Assembly (NCBI GenBank): GCA_051657715.1
Contig: JBOFLF010000109.1
Coordinates: 1-5,536 of the forward strand
Direction of reading: 5' to 3'
Source of the DNA: JBOFBH01 sp051657715
GTDB lineage: Bacteria > Actinomycetota > Actinomycetes > Actinomycetales > Angustibacteraceae
DNA: 5,536 nt
Of the stretch, positions 1-4,910 are shown piece by piece. The notes beneath the pieces are model-generated. The model was not told where the DNA came from. It worked only from the letters and a program-made list of their open reading frames with translations, and did not search any database. The position numbers were made by a program, and so were the translations under genes. Within the stretch, counting starts at the first letter, position 1. Each line of letters opens with the position of its first letter.

Positions 1-978
1 GCAGTGCTGATCTTCAACGAGGGTCAACCGGGCCGCACCGACGTGCTCCAGGGCACCCTCGGGGAGCCGTCCATCACGATCCCCGTCGTGGGCACCTCGT
101 TTGCGGTCGGCGAGGAGCTGGCGGTCGCCGGCACCAGCGTCCAGGTCACCACCGACACCCAGTCCGAGGTCCGCAGCACCTACAACGTCATCGCGGAGAC
201 GCCGGGGGGTCGCCCGGACAACGTGGTGATGGTCGGCGCGCACCTCGACTCGGTTGCCGAGGGGCCCGGGATCAACGACAACGGCTCCGGCAGCGCCGCG
301 CAGCTGGAGGTCGCGCTGAAGCTGGCCACGGTGGTGAAGAAGCCGAAGAACAAGGTGCGGTTCGCCTGGTGGAGCGCCGAGGAGTTCGGCCTGCTCGGCT
401 CGGAGCACTACGTCGGCACCCGGACCCAGTCGCAGCTGGGTGACATCGCGCTCTACCTCAACTTCGACATGGTGGCGTCGCCGAGCTTCGCCCGGTTCAT
501 CTACGACGGCGACGACTCGGACGGGGTCGGGGCGGGTCCTGGGCCGCAGGGATCGGCCGCGATCGAGAAGCAGTTCGAGGCGTTCTACGCCGGCCGCAGC
601 CTGCCGTTCGAAGGCACTGATTTCTCTGGCCGCTCGGACTACGGGCCGTTCATCGCGGTCGGCATTCCGTCTGGTGGCCTGTTCACCGGCGCCGAGGAGA
701 TCAAGACCGCAGAGCAGGTCGCCAAGTACGGCGGCACCGAGGGCCTCGCGTTCGATGCCTGTTACCACCAGGCGTGCGACACCAGCCGGAACGTCAACAC
801 GACCGCGTTGGACCAGAACGCGGACGCGATCGCGAACGCGGTGGCCACGTTCGCGGCCACCACCGAGGCGGTGAACGGCCGGCCGTCGGCGGCTCGCACG
901 TCCTCGGCGGCACTGGCGGCGAAGAAGAAGCTGGCCGGCAGGCCCTCCGGGGCGCACCACGGCGACGTGCGACGGTAA
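1..978 (+). CDS. Secreted M28 family zinc aminopeptidase with PA domain, 5'-truncated
   Basis: This is the C-terminal 325 codons of a zinc aminopeptidase (peptidase family M28), which removes N-terminal residues from peptides, usually outside the cell. The reading frame is open to base 1, so the start, any signal peptide and most of the PA domain lie upstream. Residues 1-40 (counted from base 1) resemble the end of a PA domain (VLIFNEG, then PSITIPVVGTS). The catalytic domain has all expected ligands: His81 (GAHLDS), Asp93 (INDNGSG), Glu127-Glu128 (SAEEFGLLGS), Asp156 (NFDM) and His256 (CYHQAC). Spacing of the first five matches Streptomyces griseus aminopeptidase as I recall it (His85, Asp97, Glu131, Glu132, Asp160). 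Cys254 and Cys259 flank the last His as in that enzyme's disulfide, which supports export. The last 40 residues are an Ala/Lys/Arg-rich tail without recognisable domain. GTG at base 4 is internal, not the true start. Two hairpins follow the TAA stop. Confidence 0.93.
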   Translation, partial: AVLIFNEGQPGRTDVLQGTLGEPSITIPVVGTSFAVGEELAVAGTSVQVTTDTQSEVRSTYNVIAETPGGRPDNVVMVGAHLDSVAEGPGINDNGSGSAAQLEVALKLATVVKKPKNKVRFAWWSAEEFGLLGSEHYVGTRTQSQLGDIALYLNFDMVASPSFARFIYDGDDSDGVGAGPGPQGSAAIEKQFEAFYAGRSLPFEGTDFSGRSDYGPFIAVGIPSGGLFTGAEEIKTAEQVAKYGGTEGLAFDACYHQACDTSRNVNTTALDQNADAIANAVATFAATTEAVNGRPSAARTSSAALAAKKKLAGRPSGAHHGDVRR

Positions 979-1000
979 CGCGTCGTCAACCACGCACGAG

Positions 1001-1021
1001 GACGAGCACGGGCAGCTCGTC
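1001..1021 (+). terminator. First of two tandem hairpins after the M28 gene
   Basis: GACGAGC (1001-1007) and GCTCGTC (1015-1021) form a perfect 7-bp stem around a 7-base loop, starting 22 bases after the stop codon of the aminopeptidase gene. No T-run follows. Alone it would be weak evidence, but a much stronger hairpin follows nine bases later, so the two may act together as a terminator or as an mRNA 3'-end stabiliser. Confidence 0.4.
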
Positions 1022-1029
1022 AGGGCAAC

Positions 1030-1064
1030 CGAGGGGCTCGCGGCGACCGTCCGCGAGCCCCTCG
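1030..1064 (+). terminator. Strong U-less hairpin terminator candidate between M28 gene and nadA
   Basis: Bases 1030-1043 and 1051-1064 are perfect inverse complements, giving a 14-bp GC-rich stem with a 7-base loop (CGACCGT). It lies 51 bases after the aminopeptidase stop and 56 bases before the nadA start. There is no T-tract after it, which is common for actinobacterial terminators. Its place between two codirectional genes of unrelated function suggests that it ends the M28 transcript. An attenuator role for nadA is less likely, because the candidate nadA promoter lies downstream of it. Confidence 0.65.
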
Positions 1065-1105
1065 CCCGAGTCGAGCTGACCTGCTCCGCCCGGGTCGCCC
1101 CCGCG

Positions 1106-1114
1106 TGCGACGAT
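1106..1114 (+). promoter_or_regulatory. Candidate extended -10 element for leaderless nadA transcript
   Basis: TGC followed by GACGAT (1109-1114) fits an extended -10 pattern (TGN then NANNNT): the most conserved A and final T are present, but the first T is not. The last T is six bases before the nadA ATG, which would place transcription start at or within a base of the ATG. I see no good -35 at normal spacing. The GGAGG at 1116-1120 directly abuts the ATG and is too close to act as a Shine-Dalgarno site, which favours a leaderless message. Confidence 0.35.
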
Positions 1115-1120
1115 CGGAGG

Positions 1121-2341
1121 ATGAACACCCCAGCCACACCGACCGCGAACGCCGGCACGTTCACCGAGCCCAGCCCGACGCCGGCCGCGCTGTTGCTGCT
1201 GGGCCGCGGGCAGGATCTGGCCAGCGAACGCGGCGTCGAGTGCCCTGGGGATCTGCCGGCGCCCTCGGACCCGGACCTGGTCGAGCGGGCTCGAGCCGCC
1301 CGCGCGGCGCTCGGGGACCGGGCGTTCGTGCTCGGCCACCACTATCAACGGGACGAGGTCATCCAGTTCGCTGACGTGACTGGGGACTCGTTCAAGCTCT
1401 CCCAGCTCGCCGCCGCCCGACCGGAGGCGGCGTACGTCGTTTTCTGCGGGGTGCACTTCATGGCGGAGAGCGCGGACATCTTGACCGCGGAGCACCAGCA
1501 GGTGGTGCTGCCGGACCTCGCAGCAGGCTGCTCCATGGCCGACATGGCCGCGATCGAGCAGGTGGAGGACGCCTGGGACGCCGTGACCGACGCCGGGGTG
1601 GTCGACCGCATCGTCCCGGTGACGTACATGAACTCCTCGGCGGCGATCAAGGCGTTCACCGGGCGCCACGGCGGCACGGTCTGCACCTCCTCGAACGCGC
1701 GAACTGCGCTGGAGTGGGCGTTTGCCCAGCGGCCGGACGGGAAGGTGCTGTTCCTGCCGGACCAGCACCTCGGGCGCAACACCGCGGTCCGCGAGCTGGG
1801 CATGTCGCTGGACGACTGCGTGCTCTACGACCCGCACCGGCCGCACGGCGGCCTGACCCGCGAGCAGCTGGAGCAGGCCCGGGTGGTGCTGTGGCGAGGG
1901 CACTGCTCGGTGCACGGCCGGTTCAGCGTGGACTCGGTGCACGAGGTACGCGAGCGGATCCCCGGCGTCCAGGTGCTGGTGCACCCGGAGTGCCGGCACG
2001 AGGTCGTCACCGCCGCGGATCACGTGGGGTCCACCGAGCGGATCATCCAGCTCCTGGACGCGGCGCCGGCTGGGTCGTCCTGGGCGGTCGGCACCGAGCT
2101 CAACCTGGTCCGTCGGTTGGCCCGGCAGCACCCGGACAAGCAGGTGGTGTTCCTGGACCGGACAGTCTGCTTCTGCTCCACGATGAATCGGATCGACCTA
2201 CCGCACCTGGTGTGGTCCCTGGAATCGCTGCGGTCCGGACGGGTGGTGAACCGGATCCAGGTCGACCCGGAGGTGACGCACTGGGCTCGGGTCGCGCTGG
2301 ACCGGATGCTCGCCCTGCCCGGCCCCGCTCACCAGGACTGA
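1121..2341 (+). CDS. nadA: Quinolinate synthase NadA
   Basis: NadA condenses iminoaspartate (made by NadB) with dihydroxyacetone phosphate to form quinolinate, the precursor of de novo NAD. It is a cytosolic enzyme that needs a [4Fe-4S] cluster. The 406-residue protein is of the long actinobacterial type, with an N-terminal stretch reading SERGVECPGDLP at 35-46. Family motifs are clear: GHHYQRDEV (72-80), FADVTGDS (83-90), FCGVHFMAESADI (108-120), PDLAAGCSMADM (131-142), YMNSSA (169-174), PDQHLGRN (213-220), WRGHCSVHGRF (258-268), HPECRHEV (288-295), GTELNLV (324-330) and CFCSTMN (350-356). By comparison with known NadA structures, Cys109, Cys262 and one of Cys350/Cys352 should hold the cluster. 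ATG 1121 is chosen because there is no ATG or GTG in frame upstream and the conserved N-terminal region follows it. nadB and nadC are not adjacent, so the gene appears to be transcribed alone; a hairpin precedes it and a convergent gene follows 35 bases later. Confidence 0.97.
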   Translation: MNTPATPTANAGTFTEPSPTPAALLLLGRGQDLASERGVECPGDLPAPSDPDLVERARAARAALGDRAFVLGHHYQRDEVIQFADVTGDSFKLSQLAAARPEAAYVVFCGVHFMAESADILTAEHQQVVLPDLAAGCSMADMAAIEQVEDAWDAVTDAGVVDRIVPVTYMNSSAAIKAFTGRHGGTVCTSSNARTALEWAFAQRPDGKVLFLPDQHLGRNTAVRELGMSLDDCVLYDPHRPHGGLTREQLEQARVVLWRGHCSVHGRFSVDSVHEVRERIPGVQVLVHPECRHEVVTAADHVGSTERIIQLLDAAPAGSSWAVGTELNLVRRLARQHPDKQVVFLDRTVCFCSTMNRIDLPHLVWSLESLRSGRVVNRIQVDPEVTHWARVALDRMLALPGPAHQD

Positions 2342-2345
2342 CCGT

Positions 2346-2371
2346 CCGCTCGGCTGAGCAGAGCCGGCCGG
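2346..2371. terminator. Imperfect hairpin between convergent nadA and M20 genes
   Basis: CCGCTCGGCT (2346-2355) pairs with AGCCGGCCGG (2362-2371) across a 6-base loop, with one C-C mismatch and one T-G wobble in a 10-position stem. It fills most of the 35-base gap between two convergent stop codons, the place expected for a shared bidirectional terminator. On the minus-strand transcript the wobble becomes a second mismatch, so the fold would be weaker for the dipeptidase mRNA. There is no T-run on either side. Confidence 0.4.
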
Positions 2372-2376
2372 GCGCC

Positions 2377-3759
2377 TCAAGGTCGGCCGCCCGGGAGGGC
2401 TGCCAGGCGTTCCAGGAGAACAGCCTCGGCGAGGCAGGCCCGCTCGAACTCGCCGAGATGGACGGATTCGTCGGCGCCGTGCGCTCGGGTGTCCGGGTCC
2501 TCGACACCGGTCACCAGGATCGCCGCGTCCGGGAAGTGGTCCGCGAACTGGGCGATGAACGGGATCGACCCACCGATGCCCATGTCCACCGGCGGCACCC
2601 CCCACGCGTCGGTAAACGCGGCTCGGGCGGCGTCGTACGCCGGGCCGTCGGCCACGGCCGCGAACGGGTCACCGAACTCCTTCGGCGTCACCTCGATCTG
2701 AGCCCCCCAAGGCGCGTGCGTCAGCAGGTGCTCGCGCAACGCCTGGTACGCCTGGTGGGCGGTCTGCCCGGGGGCGACCCGCAGGCAGAGCTTGGCCCGG
2801 CAGTGTGCCGCCAGGGTGTTGGACGCCTCGGCCACGCTGGTCATGTCCAGGCCGACCACGGTGATCGCCGGGCGGGTCCACAGCCGGGAGGTGAGCGATC
2901 CGTCGCCGATCAGGTCGCCGCCGTCCAGGACCCCGGCATCAGCTCGTAGCTGGGCCTCGTTGAGGTCGAGGTCGGCCGCGACGGCGCGGTGCAGGCCGGC
3001 GATCGCGACGTTCCCCGCGTCGTCGTGCAGCGAGGCCAGCACCCGGAACATCGCCGTCGGAGCGTCCGCCACCGGCCCGCCGTACATCCCCGAGTGGACG
3101 GCGTGGTCCAGGGTGCGCACGTCGACGACCACCTCGACCAGCCCGCGCAGGCTGGTGGTCAGGGCCGGCACTCCGATCTTCCAGTTGGTCGAGTCGGCCA
3201 ACACCAGCACGTCGCAGGCCAGGCGGTCCCGATGCCGGTGCAGCAACGCGTCCAAGGTCGGCGACCCGATCTCTTCTTCTCCCTCGATGAACACCGTCAC
3301 CCCGACGGGAGGCCGGCCGCCGTGCGCACGCAGTGCCGCGAGGTGCGCCATGATCCCCGCCTTGTCGTCCGCGCTGCCCCGCCCGTAGAGGCGACCATCC
3401 CGCTCCACCGGCTCGAACGCCGGCGTCGTCCAGTCGGCGTCCGGCCCCGGCGGCTGGACGTCGTGGTGGGCGTAGAGCAACACGGTGGGCGCGCCCGGTG
3501 GTGGCGGCAGGTGCCCAATGACCGCTGGCGCGCCACCCTCGCGCAGGACCTCGACGCGGTGCATCCCGGCGTCGCGCACCAGGTCCGCGACCGCGGCCGC
3601 GCTGGCGTCCACGTGCGCCTGGTCGAACGCGCTCGCCGAGACGCCGGGGATCCGCACCAGCGACTCCAGGTCCCGCAGGACGCCGGGCAGCTCGGCGGCG
3701 ACGGCATCGCGCAAGATGGCCACACGAGCACTGTCGACGGCAGTCAGATCGGGCGTCAT
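2377..3759 (-). CDS. M20 family metallopeptidase (cytosolic dipeptidase, PepV/carnosinase-like)
   Basis: This 460-residue protein is a two-metal M20 peptidase of the dipeptidase branch, which hydrolyses dipeptides or related amides in the cytosol. Metal and catalytic residues are all present: His98 and Asp100 (YAHHDVQPP), Asp131 (GRGSADDKAG), Glu162 as general base and Glu163 as ligand (EGEEEIGSP), Asp189 (LADS) and His434 (ESVHLGEF). His222 in VHSGMYGGPV and GGSIPFIAQF at 396-405 are typical of dipeptidases rather than of true DapE or ArgE. The middle, about residues 200-330, is the lid/dimerisation domain. No signal peptide is seen. The frame is open to base 3921, but the extra 54 residues are Arg/Pro-rich, lack family similarity and would overlap the divergent DUF3043 gene, so ATG 3759 (MTPDLTAVDSARV) is preferred. 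Upstream there is a TANNNT element 8 bases away and only a weak AGG as ribosome site. The exact substrate cannot be read from sequence; database names such as DapE or ArgE would be over-calls. Confidence 0.95.
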   Translation of the reverse strand: MTPDLTAVDSARVAILRDAVAAELPGVLRDLESLVRIPGVSASAFDQAHVDASAAAVADLVRDAGMHRVEVLREGGAPAVIGHLPPPPGAPTVLLYAHHDVQPPGPDADWTTPAFEPVERDGRLYGRGSADDKAGIMAHLAALRAHGGRPPVGVTVFIEGEEEIGSPTLDALLHRHRDRLACDVLVLADSTNWKIGVPALTTSLRGLVEVVVDVRTLDHAVHSGMYGGPVADAPTAMFRVLASLHDDAGNVAIAGLHRAVAADLDLNEAQLRADAGVLDGGDLIGDGSLTSRLWTRPAITVVGLDMTSVAEASNTLAAHCRAKLCLRVAPGQTAHQAYQALREHLLTHAPWGAQIEVTPKEFGDPFAAVADGPAYDAARAAFTDAWGVPPVDMGIGGSIPFIAQFADHFPDAAILVTGVEDPDTRAHGADESVHLGEFERACLAEAVLLERLAALPGGRP

Positions 3760-3767
3760 AACTGGCG

Positions 3768-3773
3768 AACCTA
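3768..3773 (-). promoter_or_regulatory. Candidate -10 element of the M20 dipeptidase gene
   Basis: On the minus strand TAGGTT fits the TANNNT consensus. It ends eight bases before the ATG at 3759, so transcription would begin at or next to the start codon. No convincing -35 is visible at normal spacing. The AGG within it could instead be a weak ribosome site, which cannot be excluded. Confidence 0.35.
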
Positions 3774-3820
3774 TCCGTTTGGCGCCACCCACCAGCCGGC
3801 CAGCGGTACGCCAGCCCGGC

Positions 3821-3851
3821 CTGAGCCCAGGGCGCCGCGGCCCAGTACGCT
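3821..3851 (+). promoter_or_regulatory. Candidate promoter of DUF3043 gene, leaderless arrangement
   Basis: TACGCT (3846-3851) is a full TANNNT -10 match, with CTGAGC (3821-3826) as a partial -35 at a 19-base spacing. The hexamer ends six bases before the GTG start at 3858, and the intervening bases (TCAGCGG run into GTG) contain no purine-rich ribosome site. This is the best leaderless candidate in the window. The 98-base gap also holds the divergent dipeptidase promoter, with about 72 bases between the two -10 elements. Confidence 0.5.
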
Positions 3852-3857
3852 CAGCGG

Positions 3858-4496
3858 GTGTTCGGACGTGGCAAGCCCTCCACCACCGCGGCCGCCAACC
3901 CAGCGGCACCAGCGACGACATCAGCGTCGGCGGCTGGCAAGAACCGGCCGACGCCGCGGCGTCGGGACGCCGAGGCCGCCCGGCGCCAGCCGCTGGTGCC
4001 GGCAGGGCGAGGGGCTGCTCGGGTCAAAGGGCCACAGGGCCGGGCCGCGCGGCGACAGGCCCGCCTGGACGGCAAGGAACAACGGATCCGATCTCGGGAG
4101 CGGATGCTGGCAGGTGACGAGCAGTTCCTGCTCGCGCGTGACCGAGGGCCGGTGCGCCGGTTCGCCCGCGACATGGTGGACGCCCGGCGGAACATCGGCG
4201 AGCTGATGCTGCCGGTGATGCTGGTGGTCCTGGCGCTGTCCATCATCGGTAACGGCGGGCGCGCCGCGGGTGCCGGCGTCTACCTGGCGGTCTTGCTGCT
4301 CACCTACGGGCTGGTGCTGGTGGCGCTCGTCGACTCGGTGGTCCTCACCAGACGGCTCAAGCGTGCCTTGCGCGAACGCTTCGGCCCGGACGTGGTCACC
4401 AAAGGGGTGGGTTTCTACGCGGCGATGCGGGCGCTCCAGGTCCGCCGCCTCCGGGTGCCTCGGCCAACGGTCCAGCGCGGGGAGTACCCGACCTGA
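3858..4496 (+). CDS. DUF3043 family membrane protein
   Basis: This 212-residue protein belongs to DUF3043, a family known to me from actinobacteria and without an assigned function. Residues 1-85 are disordered-looking, rich in Ala, Pro and Arg, and highly basic (RPTPRRRDAEAARR at 30-43). The conserved core begins at about 86 (GDEQFLLARDRGPVRRFARD, 86-105) and leads into two membrane segments near 113-131 (IGELMLPVMLVVLALSIIG) and 140-163, joined by a short glycine-rich turn. A basic stretch (RRLKRALRERF, 165-175) and the conserved tail RALQVRRLRVPRP (191-203) plus RGEYP follow. By the positive-inside rule, both ends should be cytoplasmic. GTG 3858 is chosen because the family N-terminus normally begins MFxR or similar and a -10-like element ends six bases upstream. 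It is divergent from the dipeptidase gene; the function of the pairing is unknown. Confidence 0.92.
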   Translation: MFGRGKPSTTAAANPAAPATTSASAAGKNRPTPRRRDAEAARRQPLVPAGRGAARVKGPQGRAARRQARLDGKEQRIRSRERMLAGDEQFLLARDRGPVRRFARDMVDARRNIGELMLPVMLVVLALSIIGNGGRAAGAGVYLAVLLLTYGLVLVALVDSVVLTRRLKRALRERFGPDVVTKGVGFYAAMRALQVRRLRVPRPTVQRGEYPT

Positions 4497-4499
4497 CCT

Positions 4500-4535
4500 C
4501 GAGCCGCGATCGGCTGCGGGCTCGCGATCGGCGCC
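4500..4535. repeat. 10-bp direct repeat and small stems in convergent gap
   Basis: CGCGATCGGC occurs at 4505-4514 and again at 4523-4532, a period of 18 bases. Overlapping alternatives for pairing exist: AGCCG/CGGCT (4502-4506 with 4511-4515, 4-base loop) or CGAGCC/GGCTCG (4500-4505 with 4519-4524). The stretch sits in the 65-base gap between the DUF3043 stop and the stop of the convergent small gene, so it may form a weak bidirectional terminator. No T-run is present. Chance in such GC-rich DNA is possible. Confidence 0.4.
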
Positions 4536-4561
4536 CTTACCCACTGGGCTGACACCATCGC

Positions 4562-4777
4562 CTACTCGGCCGGGCGCAGGCTCATCGGGCCGTAGCTGTC
4601 CGCGTCGTCCTCGCGCAGGTGCACCGCTTCCACGCCGACGGACAGCAGCTCGCGCCAGTTCTCGCCGAGCCAGGACTCGGCGTCCGATTGACTCGCGAAG
4701 GGTTCGGCCGGGGCCAGCGCCGGGACGACGTCCCGGCCGTCCGGGTCGACGTACCGCCACGTCCAGCGTTCGCTCAC
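4562..4777 (-). CDS. Small conserved actinobacterial hypothetical protein (71 aa)
   Basis: I recognise the pattern of this small protein from actinobacterial genomes but know no function for it. It is acidic, soluble-looking and without signal peptide, membrane segment or Cys. Visible blocks are WTWRYVDPDGRDV (5-17), EPFASQSDAESWLGENWREL (25-44) and YGPMSLRP (62-69). The middle block, with its Trp residues and SQSDAESWLGE, is the most family-like part and suggests a compact fold with one or two helices and flanking strands. Start GTG 4777 is supported by the protein beginning just before the first conserved block and by TAGGGT 7 bases upstream; its AGGG could also serve as ribosome site. It is convergent with the DUF3043 gene and divergent from the CoA-transferase-like gene, so it is probably monocistronic. 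Confidence 0.82.
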   Translation of the reverse strand: MSERWTWRYVDPDGRDVVPALAPAEPFASQSDAESWLGENWRELLSVGVEAVHLREDDADSYGPMSLRPAE

Positions 4778-4784
4778 CCGCTGA

Positions 4785-4790
4785 ACCCTA
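4785..4790 (-). promoter_or_regulatory. TAGGGT: candidate -10 element or ribosome site of the small gene
   Basis: On the minus strand TAGGGT fits TANNNT and ends seven bases before the GTG at 4777, again the spacing of a leaderless transcript. The AGGG inside it is also a passable Shine-Dalgarno core at about eight bases. The two readings exclude each other and cannot be separated from sequence alone. Confidence 0.35.
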
Positions 4791-4809
4791 CGGCGTCGCT
4801 CCTCGACGG

Positions 4810-4819
4810 CACCATGGTG
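4810..4819. repeat. 10-bp perfect palindrome in divergent intergenic region
   Basis: CACCATGGTG is a perfect inverted repeat without a spacer. It lies 33 bases upstream of the small gene start (4777) and 91 bases before the CoA-transferase-like start, in the region where a regulator could act on either gene. A 10-bp palindrome can arise by chance in a window of this length, so an operator role is speculative. Confidence 0.3.
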
Positions 4820-4825
4820 TCCAGC

Positions 4826-4852
4826 TCGCGATGGCGGGTCGCGACGGCGGGT
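4826..4852 (+). repeat. Tandem 13-bp direct repeat upstream of the CoA-transferase-like gene
   Basis: TCGCGATGGCGGG (4826-4838) is followed at once by TCGCGACGGCGGG (4839-4851), 12 of 13 bases identical. The core GCGATGGCGGGT recurs exactly at 4929-4940, inside the first codons of the next gene. The tandem pair is noncoding as far as I can see: the frame through it into the downstream gene has no ATG or GTG before 4911. It might bind a regulator or be a chance product of GC-rich sequence. Confidence 0.45.
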
Positions 4853-4901
4853 CCGGCACCAAAGGGCCGGGGATCGAGAAGCGGGCGGTCACGATAGCGG
4901 C

Positions 4902-4906
4902 GGAGG
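4902..4906 (+). promoter_or_regulatory. Ribosome binding site deciding the CoA-transferase-like start
   Basis: GGAGG lies four bases before ATG 4911. The spacing is slightly short but usable. A second GGAGGG at 4924-4929 ends only two bases before the alternative ATG 4932, which makes that start less likely. This is the only gene start in the window with a clear, correctly placed Shine-Dalgarno sequence. Confidence 0.65.
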
Positions 4907-4910
4907 TGGC

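Noticed and set aside
1076..1081. CTGACC as a -35 element for nadA
   Set aside because: It resembles a -35 hexamer but would be 27 bases from the candidate -10, far beyond a usable spacer.
979..1120. NAD-related riboswitch or attenuator upstream of nadA
   Set aside because: The only strong structures are two simple hairpins. I see no complex fold, no leader peptide, and the likely promoter lies after the hairpins.
986..2131. Long open frame on the minus strand opposite nadA (381 codons)
   Set aside because: It is the antisense shadow of a clearly conserved nadA. Its translation is Arg/Gly/Val-rich with no recognisable motif; GC-rich coding DNA often leaves the antisense frame open.
1714..2949. 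411-codon plus-strand frame spanning nadA and the M20 gene
   Set aside because: It runs through nadA in a different frame and across the nadA stop and the convergent gene. Low-complexity Ala/Gly/Arg composition marks it as a shadow.
3760..3921. N-terminal 54-residue extension of the M20 dipeptidase
   Set aside because: The extension lacks family similarity, would overlap the start of the DUF3043 gene and would remove the -10-like element from its place; ATG 3759 fits the family N-terminus.
2989..4206. 405-codon plus-strand frame overlapping the M20 gene and DUF3043 gene
   Set aside because: Its product is His/Arg/Pro-rich without family motifs, and it crosses a divergent promoter region and the DUF3043 start.
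3921..4760. 279-codon minus-strand frame opposite DUF3043 and overlapping the 71-residue gene
   Set aside because: Arg/Pro/Gly-rich composition and no motif; both the DUF3043 protein and the 71-residue protein in this stretch have recognisable conserved blocks.
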